Source: Coprinellus micaceus (taxonomy: Eukaryota; Basidiomycota; Agaricomycetes; Agaricales; Psathyrellaceae). From it: 64,000 bases of DNA. The position numbers and the translations under genes are program-made. Each line of letters starts with the position of its first letter. The first letter of the stretch is position 1. Below are positions 43,680 through 58,062 of this stretch, piece after piece. Below the pieces are notes generated by a model that was not told where the DNA came from, ran no database searches, and saw only the letters and a program-made list of their open reading frames with translations. Location of the stretch: assembly GCA_951394405.1 (NCBI GenBank), contig OX596337.1:2170001-2234000 (forward strand), given 5' to 3'.

Positions 43680-46600
43680 ATGAACAGACCAATGGCGATG
43701 GGGGTGCAGGTGGAGACCGTGAACCCAGCTGAGCTGTATGAGGTGATCACTGGGGCTTGTTCGTCAGACCAGGCGCGGATAACCGCGTCAGGTAAACGCC
43801 TGAAGGAGATGCTTGATATGTTCGGAACGTTCGACGCATTGCATAACATCGCTTCGCAGCGGAACCAGCCTCTACCCATCCGACAGCAGGCCATCATCCA
43901 GTTCAAACTCGCGGCTTTGAGCCATTGGAAGTCTAGAAAGTAACCACTTCTCTTTAGAGCTTGCCTTTGTCCGTCAAATACCAACCCGCCAACCCTCTAG
44001 GCTCCTTTCCGATGCGCAAAGAGTGCAGGTCCGAAATCGTTGCTTGGGCATGTTGGACGAGCCGGACGACTCGGTGAGTTGACAGTAATAAATACCATCG
44101 CCGTAACCTATCGACTAACCTCTGACGCCTGTATCCAGATCGCTCAGTTCAACATGGTCATTACGGCGAAGATCGCCAGACACGACTTCCCAACCAATTG
44201 GTGAGCTAAGGCATTGGCACATTCACTTGACAAGAATCCGACGAACGTACAGGCCCACCCTGGTCAACGGCTTGATGGGTCTCATCGACACGAACCTCAA
44301 GAAACGATATGAACAAAATCTGAATGATCCTCGGGATACACTGATGCTCCGTCGGAGCCTGCAGCTCGTTAACGCGATTCTTAAAGAACTGGCAAGCATC
44401 AAGATGCTGAACGGTGTTAAGACAATGGCCGCTGTAGGTTGACTGTTAGAACCCCGAGAGTACCTTCTCACGAAAAGCGAACCAGCTTGTCGAACAGCTG
44501 CGTCAAGTCTTCTATGGGTACTATTCAACTGTCGCATCCAGTTTCTCCACTTCTGCTCTGGCAAATAATCCAGATCCAACCAAGCTGTGCGAAGACATCT
44601 ACATAGCGCACCTCGTGTTCAAGCCAATATCCAAAATGGCAATCTGGCTGTGGCACCGAATAGACAAGCAGTCCAAGGAAGAACATGCCTCCAACCAGGC
44701 TTGGGTAAGTCTGCTCGTTGCACACATCACACCGGGGCTTAAACTATGCTCTGCAGGTAGAAGGTCTCTTCCAGAACTGTGCGGCCCAAATCCAAAACCT
44801 CGCTAATCTGAGGAAACAAATCGTCACAGCAATGAGCCAGAACCCCGCCATGAGCTCATACCTCCCTGTTGTCAAGATTCTGACGAAGCATTCGCTCACC
44901 TTCGGAAAATATTTCCGCCGCACGCAACAGCTGTCTCAACAACGTTTCGCACAACTGCCGATGTGTGGCGATCTCATCCTGTTCTACTGGTCACAGGTCG
45001 TAGAAGCTTCCTCCAGCCCGGAAAACGCTATTGCAGGTCAGTTTAAGTAACCAAGGTGAACATTTGTCTTTTTATAACGAGCATTTTCCCTTAGACTCGG
45101 ATGAGGTCTTGCATCCCCTGCGCTTCCTGGTACAAGGGATGGTGCTCTTCAAGGAAAGCCTGTCCCAATGGTCCGAGTTCCGGAGAGATGGCACCGCAAA
45201 CAAGACCTGTAAGTTCCAACACGTTCCTTCTTGGATGCACATGTTCATGATTACGTAGCATTGTCCAAAGAGTTCGTCGAGAACGCCGTCAAGCTTCTCG
45301 TGACTCGCTTCATGCCCCTCAATCCCTCTGATCTCGAGCAGTGGATGGCAGATCCTGAAGAATGGCTCAACGAGGAGGAGCGGGAGAGCGATCAGTGGGA
45401 GTTTGAGATCAGGGCTTGCAGCGAGCGGGTTCTCCTGCAACTTTCGAATCAGTTCTCCAATTATGTGATACCTTTGCTCAAGGCTACCTTTGACCAAGTC
45501 GCCCGTAAGTCCAGCCCATTCGACGCCATGATGCGGATATTAACCGACATGCTACAGTCCAACAATCCCTAGACCTTGCTGGTATTCTCCAAAAGGAAGC
45601 CATCTACTGTGCTATCGGCCGGTGCGCACTCAAGCTGAAAGATCAACTCCCATTCGACCAATGGCTAAATAATACTCTTGCTGCCGAGACCCTATCACAG
45701 AATCCTAAGTAAAACACTCCAATTTTCCTTGCGAAACCTTGTTCCTAACAACCTTGCAGCTACCCCATCATTAAACGGCGGATAGCTTGGCTCATTGGGA
45801 AGTGGGTCTCCGAGCAATGCAGTTCTCCCAACAACCCTCGGATCTGGGAAATTCTTGTTCACCTCCTCAAGGATCGCAACCCCGGTACCGACACAGTAGT
45901 GAGGTTGACTGCGGCGAATGCGATCAGGGAGTGCGTTGATGTACGCCAAACCCAACTACATCATGTTAACTCGCACTCTAACTTTTACTTTAGACCTTGG
46001 AGTTCACTCCAGAAGTATTCGCACCTTTCCTTCGAGATACCGTCTCCGAGCTTGTCAGGCTAGTAGAGGAGGCAGAGACGTCAGAGAGTAAACGGAGAGT
46101 TACCACCACATTGAACACCGTTCTGGAGCAGACCAAGGATACAGTGCGTACTTGTCACCTTGTCCTCGACTCAGCTATGCCTTCAGTCTCACTCCAATGA
46201 TAGGTTAGCCCTTACCTTGGCATTGTTGCTGGACCCATTCCCAAGCTTTGTATGTCGCGCTGTATTCCTCTTGTTCCTCGATCTAATTCTTTCTCGTTAG
46301 GGACGGATGCCGCTGAAGACTGGCTATTGAAGGGCACACTACTGGTTACAGTCACAAAACTAGTGGAGGTAGTGCTTCTGAATTCAACCCCCCATATCCA
46401 CCGTACTGACTCGACGCAATAGGTAGCGAAAGAGCAGTCCCCGGGCTTGGACGGCATCACCATCCCGTTGATTAGAGAGTGCCTGTCGCCAGGGGTGGGT
46501 GTGTTTCGTTCCTGAGCGATTTCCTGGCTGAACTACGTCATTTCGTAGGTCATGATCAACCTCGACGAAGACGGTCTCATTCTGTGGCTCGCCGTCCTCC

Positions 46601-47780
46601 GAAATGCAACCTCCCTCATGAACCCCTCCAGCCAGTACTGCGTCCGCGATCTCTTTCCCCGCGCGCTCGAACTGTTGGCCACCAATCTCGATCTACTGGG
46701 TAAGATCACGGGCATCATGGAAGCGTACTTCTTCCTCGATGCTCCGGCCCTGTTGCAGCAGTTCAGTGCGGAGATATTCCAGGCTTTCACCATTAGCCTC
46801 AAGAGCTCCGCTGCACTGATCAACTTGAAGGATATGGTCGTTGCCCTTGAGTACTTAGTCCAATTGGCGCCTTCGTCGCTGTGGGGAGAGCCAATGCATC
46901 GTTCTGGCCTCTTTGCCCACCTGATCAGCACCCTTGCCGAGGGCGAGGTATGGAGGATTTACCCCACCGATGTGAACAACACTAACCCGGCTGCCTGTAG
47001 GCGAGCCCAATGCTCCTGATCGAAATTATCTTCTTGTTCGCAAGGATCGTGATGGTGGATTCCAAAATGTTCGTGCAGTTAGTCGCTGCCACGGGACCAG
47101 TTTCGAAGCAGAAGGAGGACTACCTTTGGGAGAGCGTACTTGACCAATGGTGGGGCAAGGTACGAGACGAGGCTCGCGTACCGCAATCGCCCCGACCTCT
47201 ACTGATAGCGTACCCCATCACAGTTCGACAACATGAGCGAGCCTCGTCATCGAAAACTAACTGCGATGGGCATCGCTACTCTCGTCTCCACTGGTCGACC
47301 CGAAGTTCTCAAAAGGCTCTCTGGAGAGATCTTCAACCTCTGGTTGGACGTTTTCGGCGAGATCAAGGAGACCAAACTTCTCCACGACGACAACCCCATA
47401 AAGTGAATGCGAACGGTTTGTATACCATGTCATTTCTGACTTTATATTTGCCTAGCCTCGAGTTGGTCTCTCCAACAAACCTCCGGCGGCATTGGGAGTT
47501 GGACGAGGCACCTTCAGACTACTACCAAGACTCAGAAGGCACCCTCGAGTACGAGAGGCGCAAGGCTGTCTGTATCCCACCCTTTTCATCTTGCCCTTCT
47601 CACTAATGAAGATATCAACAGCTATATAATAATGACCCCATCCGCGTCGCTGCGCTCAACGAATACATTGGTGCTCAGCTTCGTCTGGCCGAGGGCATCC
47701 TTGGACCCCAGTTCCAGTCATACCTCGGCAGCGCGGATCCCACCGTCCTCAAGCAGATCCAGGCCGAGCTAGCTAGTTAA
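43680..47780 (+). CDS. KAP120: Importin-beta family transport receptor Kap120 (importin-11)
   Basis: Karyopherin that imports ribosome-biogenesis cargo and ubiquitin-conjugating enzymes. About 1,000 residues, at least 16 exons. Start MNRPMAMGVQVETVNPAELY at 43680. The N-terminal importin-N (Ran-binding) domain has ASGKRLKEMLDMFGTFDALHN and RQQAIIQFKLAALSHWKSRK. HEAT-repeat exons follow: MVITAKIARHDFPTNWPTL, LNDPRDTLMLRRSLQLVNA, ESDQWEFEIRACSERVLLQL, PIIKRRIAWLIGKWVSEQC, TDTVVRLTAANAIRECVD, GLILWLAVLRNATSL and HRKLTAMGIATLVSTGRPEV. It ends VLKQIQAELAS. The order and motifs (RLTAANAIRECVD, RRIAWLIGKW) fit importin-11/Kap120 best among the importin-beta paralogs. Convergent with PEX2, 82 bp apart. 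Confidence 0.87.
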
Positions 47781-47862
47781 TCGCGCATACCCTCCCCAGC
47801 AACCAAGCATCCTTGGGCCGTCTACCTTACAAACTACGTCGCGCAGAGGCGCACTTCATTAT

Positions 47863-49375
47863 TTAATCTGAAAGGGCGGATTCTGTGTAACTCCCCATGG
47901 AGCCGGACATGTCCGTGTACATATCCAGGTCGCTACTGAACTCGTACTCGCTACCCTCTAAATCGTCACTGCCAGGGCCCTCGGGAACTTCGACTGAGTA
48001 ACGGTCTGCGTTCTTGACCTCTTCAACACATCGCAGGCACTCCCAGCCTATCTCTGAGTCTTCTCCGTCTGCTACTTGGATCATGCGTTCGGCGAGGCAG
48101 TGATAGCAGTAGATGTGGCCACAGTTGGTGATGTAAGGTATGTGGATGGGGTGGGGGGAGACGTCGTCGTCGTCGGAGCCATCGGAGTGTATGGGAGTGG
48201 CGGCGAGAGCCGTAAATGCGTTTGAGGGATCCGAGGGATTGAGATTGAATGCGGCATTCTCTGCGCAAATGGCGCATTGATTCTCTGGGAGTGGGGCGTA
48301 CTTCCCCTGCTTTTTCGAAGGCCCAGATGCTCGCGATTGAAGCGTGATACCAAGGCTAGCGAGCGGTTTCTCTGGGAGTAACCCCAGTACAGACTGTGGT
48401 GAGAGCCAAGACGTGAGCCGGTAAACTCGTTTCCGGACCAGTTTAGGATCGATCAGAGGGAGAAGGAAGAGTAGGAATTCCTGGAGGTCGGTTCAATGAC
48501 AATGTGGGTCGGCATTGCTGTTCCACGCACCGTAAACGCGTGCCAAACCATCTGGCGATTCATAAATTCATAACTGACGTCGCGTTTAACCTGGCGTCGG
48601 GAGGGAATGAGTCGCATGTGTAATAGCCGGTCTGCCAGTGTTCGATATCTGGGAGGTAGTGCTTCAATAAACTCAATTTGCAGCCGGACTGAGACCTCTC
48701 ACCGTCCATTCCAAAGAAACATCACAAAGTTCAGTAGTCCGAAGAGAGTGTGGGTAGATTCAAGGAGCTCAAGGATGTCCCATGCCTTTCGTCTCCTATC
48801 AGACGACGGCGCATCTGGCCATGCATTTGAGAGCGCGTGAGCTCTTATACGCTCGCGCAGGTAAGGAATCAGTAATGTCAAAGCACCGTGTGCCACCAAG
48901 CTACGGCGCCGTAGTTGGGACCCTGAAGCCAGACGAAGGTCAGCGAGGGAGCGAGAATGAGAAACCCAACGTACGGGATGAAGGGCCCCCTGCGTGCCCG
49001 ATCACATAGCGTAGGTCCTGAAGTCGAGCCCCGTAACTCGCCCCTGTATCCCATATCGAGAACTTGTATAGCACTAGCTGGATCAGGAATGCGAGCTCAG
49101 GTTCAAACCGTGACTTGAGGGCGTTCTGTATAGGATATCAGAGACGACTCATTTCATGAATCATGGGCCTTCCTCACACTGATGAGAGGAAGGGCCTTGT
49201 TAATGGGCTCCTGTAGCAATGTCGCCAACTCCTGGTCAAGCAACTCCGAGTCCAACTGTCCAACGCGTATTATCCGCGATCTTGGTGACTGGGTCAGGTT
49301 GAGATTCCCATGTATAGTCGATATCGTGGTGCGTGCTTCATTCCAAGCTGCCTCCCATGCTGTACTGGTCGACAT
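47863..49375 (-). CDS. PEX2: Peroxisomal RING E3 ligase Pex2
   Basis: Membrane E3 ligase of the Pex2-Pex10-Pex12 complex that recycles Pex5. About six exons. Start MSTSTAWEAAWNEAR at 49375. The Pex2/Pex12 N-terminal domain reads RIIRVGQLDSELLDQELATL, NALKSRFEPELAFLIQLVLY and WDTGASYGARLQDLRY. Membrane-helix candidates include THTLFGLLNFVMFLWNGRY and TEFLLFLLPLIDPK. RLLHMRLIPSRRQVKRDVSY and EFMNRQMVWHAFT are characteristic of Pex2. The RING near the end is CAICAENA ... ITNCGHIYCYHCLAERM ... WECLRCVEEV. A loop of Asp/Ser lies within the RING (HSDGSDDDDVSPHP), and an acidic tail ends the protein. Length about 430 residues. Confidence 0.9.
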
Positions 49376-49556
49376 ATTGACCGAAGATGAGAGTAGAGAA
49401 CAAGAAACGGAGCCAATCGACTGATTCTGCCAGTGACGCCGGCGAACTGTGGCAACGTGAAATTCTATAAATAGCAACGTCATGTGACTCCCGTATAGAT
49501 TAACCGAGTCAAGCAATTCTTGAGGCGAGATCATCACCCTTTCCTCACTGATAACC
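49376..49556. promoter_or_regulatory. Bidirectional promoter, PEX2 / FRS2
   Basis: 181 bp between divergent start codons. TATAAATAG on the minus strand near 49460 may serve PEX2 (about 85 bp upstream of its start). Confidence 0.4.
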
Positions 49557-51527
<1,971 letters not shown>

Positions 51528-51608
51528 TCTGGAGGCGTAGGGATCCTCCAAGTGAGCATATGGGTTGAAAGGGCAGTCAGACAAATGGGTATCACAATAA
51601 ATATACGA

Positions 51609-54489
51609 TCAGAAGGAAAACACAGCTGCATTCTTCCGAGAACCGAAGGTGTATACAATGGACTGGCTCATGAAGAGACCCACGGTAATGCCAATGGTGA
51701 CTGCGATCATGGCTCCTCCGATGTCAATTCCGTTGCCGTTAGCCGTGATTCCACCAGCGGAAGACAGGCCAGACTACGACGAGGGATGTCAGCCAAGTTC
51801 CCGAGAGAATGTAGACTACTTACGGGAACGAGGAAGAGCACGCCGGTCACCATCGATGTAAACGCCGTCCCTCCCATTTTCCGAGAGTATATGTTACCCA
51901 GTAGGCCAACCGTGAAGGCACCGATGGCAGACACGACGTCCGATCGATTGAAGATATAATGGTTCGCTACCTTATTCGCGGCATATGAAGCACACGAAAT
52001 AACAATCATGACGGGCAATTGCTTGCTCCTCGTCGGCTGCAAATTCGCCAGGCTTGATATCAGCGAGAACAGTGGCACGATGATGAAGCTCGTCCACAAG
52101 GGAAATGGCTGGAGGTACCATGGAAAGTGCGGCGGGCGGTAGCATCCGTCGATGATATGGAGTTCCTTCGGGGTGGTGGTATGGGTGAAGGTGAAGGTGC
52201 CAGTGAGGGGCATCTGGTCGACCGCTATGGTCCCATTGTCTGCAGACCAAGTTCCAATGACGGAGACGGATTTGGCCAGGTGGTCTTTAAGGCTTTCGAG
52301 CTGGCGGCGGTAGCCTGGGTCTAGGATGAGATAGAAGTCATTGCCAATTTGCAGGCCAAAGCCCTGAGTGGTGTCAGATGGGACGGGAAGAAGGAAATAA
52401 GAGGGCTCACCAGAAACAGTGTGTAGATTAGAGCGTACACCATCTTGACGCTGCCATTGATGATGTTCTTCGAGGCGAGCTCGAGTGAGCTAGTGACTAT
52501 ATGCACCTCAGCACTGGAAGCAGGTTGATATAGCATGGAGTTATAACTTACGAATGAGAAACCCAGGCAAGATGCCGATAATCCCCGACGATGATATTGC
52601 AGTATAGCAGAAGATCTGACTCCTGATAGCACTCAGTCCCCGGGCGACGAAGGATATAATAATGGACACAGTGATCCTGGTCCAATTAGTGAGTGAAGTC
52701 TTGGACAGATATGGGGGTCTACTCACTCAAAGACGTTTGCATACAATGCACTCTTGTTGGCAACGTACAGCTGCAGGAAAGCCAGAACAAAGGCCGACAA
52801 GCCAGAGAACCACATATCCACAAACGACCCTCCAAACGCCAGAGGACAGATCAGGACAGACAGCCAAAAAGCAAAGCAGCACCTCAAAATCGTCCCGTAA
52901 ATAGGAGGTTCCACCATAAGGCGGTCGAGCTCCTGGCTAGCTAGACTAGCGCTAACTTCGTCGTGAACCACGGATCGGTAGATGATGTGGACCTTGTGCA
53001 GGGAACCGAGGGATAGTCGCCCACTTGCTTTGACAAAATACGTTTCGGACGTTCCTGTATCCTGTTCACCAAAGGAGCAGATGATGACGCTGGGAAGGTG
53101 GATGAACTCCGCTTGGACTTCTAGGATGCGAGCAGCAGCTGTGAGTTGAGATTCGATACGGTGGGAAGGGGCCCCGAAGGTCATCAGCGCTCGAGCCAGC
53201 TTCAGGAGGAAGACGTGGCGATTGGCAAGGGCTAGGAGAGAGTAGTGAGGCCGGAATTCGCTATGATAGTTGTTGACTTGGACACACAAGCGATGTTATA
53301 CTCAATCCTGATCCTCTGCAAATGTTTCCGCCTCGTGCGATAATCCATCTTCGACAACATCTCCCTTTCCAGAGCCTGTTCCTCAAGGTGATTTGGCTTC
53401 GCCCCTGTTACCCTCGGGTCATCAGGGTCCATAGGTGTCACCTCGTCGTTGGTGTTGGCCGAAGAGGAATCGTCGTTCCAGCCGTGTAGGTTTTCCAGGG
53501 CACTCGAGTATGCAACATATCTCTCGCGTTCGTCACGTACCGACAAGCTGTCCTTGCCCGTTGTTCCAAGGTCCAACCCACGATGCTTCTCTAGTATATC
53601 GTTATAGTAGTCGTAGTCACCGTCATTATCGGCATCTTCGTCATAAACCAGATCAGAAGCACTGTCCCTCGAAGATAAGTTATGTCGCCGCGTTAGTCGC
53701 CCGATACCGTCACCCTGAGGTTCCGAGGCCCAGGCTCCTCCCCGATTCGTTCTGAGCGCTCGAGGAAAGTTTGGTGGCGATGGCGGAGGTATGATATCTT
53801 CATCCAGGTAGTCGTTGTATCCCAGTTCGGGGGTCACCTTTGCTGTCCGAGCCTGGTACGTCTCTCTGGGCGAGTTTGCGAATGGGTTGTCAGGGCCTGT
53901 CACATCCTGACGGGGCTGAGCTCCTGTGGCCTTCCGACTCGAAGACGAACTTGCAGGCGGAGGGTGCTGTACCGCCGGGCCATGGTTTGTATGGACGAGG
54001 GTCTCCAAAGAGGAGCCATCGGGCTCGCGGCTGGGGAATGAAGACAGCTGCTGGCCCTCAAACACCATTCCTATTCCCATGCCTTGCCCACCACTCAAAG
54101 GCACACCGCTCAGGCGCCGCGAGTACTCGTCTGCATGGTCTCCTAGGTCTTCAGAGTACGTTGACATGTAGTCATCCTGGGAACGAGCCAAAACCTCTGC
54201 TAGCGATACTGAGGGATACGCCTCTGGGCCGTCGTCAATGTTGTGCAGTCCGAGTCCTCTGTTGAAGTGACCACCTGGACTGCGGGTGGCTGCACGTCGT
54301 CCTCGACGGAGGGGGTTGGCGGTAGAGCGATCAGCTAGTTCGGGGGTATCTAAGAGTTCTTAAGTTAGTAATTCAACGGTTTTAATGCTTTGTTGTATTT
54401 CACTTGACTTCAGATATTCTAGAGGCGCTCGTCAGATGCGTTCGACGCCAAGATGATCATATCACCGCACCTTCATAGTCGCTGGGCAT
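51609..54489 (-). CDS. PRM10: Prm10-like membrane protein (ThrE/DUF1212 family)
   Basis: Multi-pass membrane protein of the pheromone-regulated Prm10 / threonine-serine exporter family; substrate unknown in fungi. About 800 residues. Start MPSDYEDTPELADRS at 54489, with a 130-nt-class first intron. A long disordered N-terminal half rich in Asp/Ser follows. The ThrE domain begins at FLLKLARALMTFGAPSHRIE, with a soluble part (ASGRLSLGSLHKVHIIYRSV, VHDEVSASLASQELDRLM) and helices CFAFWLSVLICPLAFGG, FVLAFLQLYVANKSALYANV and IFCYTAISSSGIIGILPGF. A second domain (DUF3815-type) has SFIIVPLFSLISSLANLQP, DVVSAIGAFTVGLLGNIYSR and FTSMVTGVLFLVPSGLSSAG. It ends RKNAAVFSF at 51609. A TATA box lies upstream at 54662-54669. 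Confidence 0.87.
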
Positions 54490-54661
54490 GGCTGCGAAGC
54501 GTTCCGACAGCTTCGGGAAAGGGGGTCTACAAGCCGGTCGTCACCTATTGTGTCAGGGTCCCAGAAGGCCCATGGTTGACTATCGGTCCAAGTCCAAAGT
54601 GTCCCAACAGGAAATATCCCCGCCGCGGCGTCACTCAACGCAATATTTTGATGGATGAGCT

Positions 54662-54669
54662 CTATTTAT
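54662..54669 (-). promoter_or_regulatory. TATA box for the PRM10-like gene
   Basis: The minus strand reads CTATAAATAG, a strong TATA match, about 175 bp upstream of the PRM10 start and 16 bp past the stop of the GNAT gene that reads in the same direction. Confidence 0.45.
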
Positions 54670-54684
54670 AGAACGCACAACCAA

Positions 54685-55317
54685 TCACGACACAGAATAG
54701 TCACCACACCAGTCAGCGAACCTCAACCCTAGCTGATTCACATCGGGAGCTCCCTCTATTTCCTTGAACCCAAGCCTCTCATAGAATACCCTCGCGCCTG
54801 TATTCCTTGGGTCCATACCCAGCCATATGCCCTCAAGCCCTTCGCCTTTCAGATACTCGATTGCCCGCCCAATGAGCTTCGTCCCAAGCCCCTGTTTCTG
54901 GTATGCAGAAAGGATGTCGATGTGCAAGTGCGCGGGGGAGAAGTCGATGTTGGATTGTGGGATGGCGTACATGTTACGGAGGAGATTCGTGTAGTACACG
55001 TCTCCGGACTTCGTTGCGATGGACGGAGGGTATTTCTCTGCGAGTGGAGGCCACCAATGTTCCGTTGCGTATGCCTCGTAGACGCGGGTGTCTTTGGATC
55101 CTAGGATGTATCCGACAACTTCCCTCGTGTCGGTGTCTTCTAGGACGAAGCCCCAGGATGTGGGGAGCTTGACGTATGGGACTGCGTAGACTAGGCCAGG
55201 GAGTTCAGGGTAATTATGGAGGTGCTCCGCAGAGTTGCCCGCATCTGCTGTTAGGAGGCAGATCTTGGAGAGGGCCCGTTCGTCTTGCCCGGCTGCTGGG
55301 CGGATGATTATAGGCAT
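54685..55317 (-). CDS. GNAT-family N-acetyltransferase
   Basis: Single exon of 210 codons, start MPIIIRPAAGQDERAL at 55317. The acetyl-CoA-binding motif A is HIDILSAYQKQGLGTKLIGR (Q-x-x-G-x-G/A). Motif B is GIWLGMDPRNTGARVFYERLG. Between lies an insert with VGYILGSKDTRVYEAYATE and WWPPLAEKYPPSI. The family acts on small molecules or proteins; the layout resembles the GNAT domain found alone in fungi and fused to O-GlcNAcase in bacteria. Substrate not predictable. No intron is unusual for this window and could point to acquisition from bacteria, or only to chance. Confidence 0.88.
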   Translation of the reverse strand: MPIIIRPAAGQDERALSKICLLTADAGNSAEHLHNYPELPGLVYAVPYVKLPTSWGFVLEDTDTREVVGYILGSKDTRVYEAYATEHWWPPLAEKYPPSIATKSGDVYYTNLLRNMYAIPQSNIDFSPAHLHIDILSAYQKQGLGTKLIGRAIEYLKGEGLEGIWLGMDPRNTGARVFYERLGFKEIEGAPDVNQLGLRFADWCGDYSVS

Positions 55318-55625
55318 TGGGGGCGCTGGTTGCCTACTGAAGTGACTGTCCTATATGCATAACTGTAACCTCTAGGCCGGCTGGATCATGAGTTTGCTAG
55401 GAGAAACTTCGGGACAATACATAGGCAGTGAGATCTTGAGATCCCCAAAAAGTAACGACGAGCAAATAAGAAATCTGTCCACAAGGAGGGAAAGATATGT
55501 ACATATCAGTTTATTAGATTCCGCAACCAAACGTGATGTATAAAGACAGCCTCACCAAAACAGAGCTAAGGGATAGTGCAATGCGTGTGTAAAACGAACG
55601 GTCCAACAGATATTAGGGGGGGAAC
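55318..55625. other. Spacer between GNAT gene and BSD2
   Basis: 308 bp: promoter of the leftward GNAT gene and 3' end of the leftward BSD2 gene. Nothing else seen. Confidence 0.4.
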
Positions 55626-57216
55626 TTAGATTAAACTGGCGTTCCTCAATGCCTCCACGAACCGCCTATTCCTCGCGATCTCCTGGTGACGGGGGTTGTT
55701 GGGGTCAAGGACTTCGGGCCCATCATCCAGAGGAGTATTGGCGCCATCTTCCGCTCGTGCCAAGCGCCTCGTCTCCTCGCCGGTCCTCCGTTCTCGTTGC
55801 CTTGGGCTAAGTCCAAATCCGCTGCGCAGAAGGTCGATACGAGACATGCCCCGGATAGCGAAGGCGTCCTCTGAGGCGGCGGTTGTAGGGGCGGCCGTGC
55901 CTGGAGGAGACGACTCCCGTTGTTGACCAGCCAGAATTGACCTCTCCCACCTCTTGACTCGGTAGAAGCCAAGGACAGACGTCAACAAGACAAACCAACC
56001 TAACGTATACGGCTCAGCAAGACATCTACGCTTAAATGAAATATAAGCGCACCAATGGTCATAAGGAAGAACGACAACCACTCTGCGGTGGCATCAGCTA
56101 AGATGGCTTGTGTTAGTTGGTCATCTGGGGAGGGGATGACGGTCGCAGTGGCATTCCCAAGGCCGGCGATAGGGTCTGACCACGAAGCAGGTCGCGTTGT
56201 CGAGCCGAGCGTTGCAGTGGGATCGGCAGGAGTATCTGTGCGCCAATCACCCCATGTCCCTTGAGAATCATTCCCATCCACTCCATCCAACTTTCCTCGA
56301 AGCGCAAACCCATACTGGATAAGTGTAACACCCAAACCAGCTCGGGAACCCAACCGCGCGGCGTGACTTGTATGGAGAAGGTACGTGAGGAGGAAGCCGA
56401 CGAATTGGAAGGAGATAGAGACAAGCATGTTCCAGCAGAATGAGAAGAGTGAACCTGTCGGCAGCGAGTCGACGATCATCTCCCCAATCCCATCTGACGC
56501 GAATGGCGCATGGATGGTGGTCTCCCAGTATGGCGGTACGGCATCTGCTTGAGCGGCTGCGTACGATGGAGGGGCCTCGTTCTGAGCATCTTCAGGCACA
56601 ACGTATGAACTTCCGTCTTCGCCTGCACACAGTCACACGAAATGAATTGTCGTCAGCGCCACCATATCTAGGAATTGTGATGCAAGTTGAGGGACTCACC
56701 GGTTTCGACACGGCCAGGAGCAGAGGGCTTAGCAACGACGTTGGCGAAGACTCCATCGTTATTGGTGCCTCCCCCGACCAGTCCAATGGGCCTACTGCTG
56801 CCAACCCCGAGCCGGCTGGCCACGGCACCGGGCAGGACTGTCGATGCTGCGCGTTTCCACCATGGACTACTGGGCTGTGCAACGGGTGCGCTGTTGAAGT
56901 CCGGGACGACACCGTTAGAATTGCCAAAGTCGTTGGGGAGAGCTTGTGAAGTGGGAGGTGGTGGGGAGCCTGGGGGCGGGTAGTCATAGTCGACGATTTC
57001 GAAGTTGTATGCTCCTGGGGCGTTGGTCGGCGGACTGGGGTTCCTGGAAGGAGGCGGCGAGGTACTAGACACATTGCGATTCAGAGGCTGCGACTCGGAG
57101 GCCTCATTGTCGTCGTCGTCTTCTCTGTAGTCGAATGCGGCCTCGACCTCATCGTCTATATCATGGTGGGGATGCCTGTCTGAGGGATTTGGCAAACGTT
57201 CGTAACGACCCGACAT
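55626..57216 (-). CDS. BSD2: Bsd2-like Rsp5 adaptor (Ndfip family)
   Basis: Membrane adaptor that recruits the Rsp5/NEDD4 ubiquitin ligase to transporters such as metal permeases. Start MSGRYERLPNPSDRHPHHD at 57216. The cytosolic N-terminus is Pro/Ser/Asp-rich. A PPxY motif is present in EAPPSYAAAQADAVPPYWE, the binding site for WW domains. Membrane segments: GSLFSFCWNMLVSISFQFVG joined to FLLTYLLHT; AGLGVTLIQYGFALR; AEWLSFFLMTIGWFVLLTSV. The block MIVDSLPTGSLFSF is diagnostic of fungal Bsd2. Two or three introns; the last (GTGCGC to ACGTTAG) joins MTIG to WFVLL. The C-terminus is basic and polar, ending VEALRNASLI. Confidence 0.9.
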
Positions 57217-58062
57217 AGAGATGTGCGGGGAGATGTAAGGTAAAGAGCAAAGGAATGAAGAGGTTTGTAGTGTCGCTTTCTGAGGTGGTCGTTGTTGTAA
57301 GGCTCGGCTCAGGCTCAGCGATCAGGGAGTCGTCCCACACACTTTGTCTTTGTTTGCCTTGTGGCCAATCTCTTGTCCCGCCTCCCTCCTCGAATAATTG
57401 ACCCATCCTTCATAGCGACCACAGACTAATAGCGAGTATAAGTATCCGAGGGTCACGTTCACCGGTCCCTCATTTCTCTCTTTCCCCCAGCTTCTTCCCT
57501 TCACAACCCCCGCATGCCACCCACCAACTTCATGAAGTTTAAATTTGAGCAAGTCGTGATATAGCCTTGGCTTTTCTTCTGCTCTTCCTCGCTCGCTCTC
57601 AAGACCTGGATGGTCCTTTCATGTGACTCTGCTGCTTGCCCATCGAGCTCGACTGCACGCCCGGACCTGGAGTTGGTTAGAACCTTGAACGCTCTAACCA
57701 ATATCAGTTCCGTTGCAACCATTTATTTCCTCCTCAAGATCTTGGACCTCAACAGCTGTTTCTATTTCAGTGAAACCAACATTCAAGCGTGCAAATTCAA
57801 AGCTCAAGGTCAGGAGGATTATACCATACATCATTAGTACACGCTAATTGGAACGGTGTTACAACACAGGGGAATAAATACTGCACATAAATCATGATAC
57901 ATCCAGACCAGCCACAGCTTCTGTTGGACAAACGGGATTTGAGTTAGGTAGGACATCCGGATCCTGCGATAATACTCCGTCAGCGGAGTGGTCCTTGCAG
58001 AAGGGCACCAGCTTACCAGGGACACACGGCAGGGCAAATATGCTCATTTACGAGTGGGAAGA
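57217..58062. other. Long spacer upstream of BSD2
   Basis: 846 bp holding the BSD2 promoter and the 3' end of the leftward unrecognised gene at 58063-58596. Pyrimidine-rich stretches occur at 57470-57500. Short open frames have no support. No repeat or RNA gene recognised. Confidence 0.4.
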
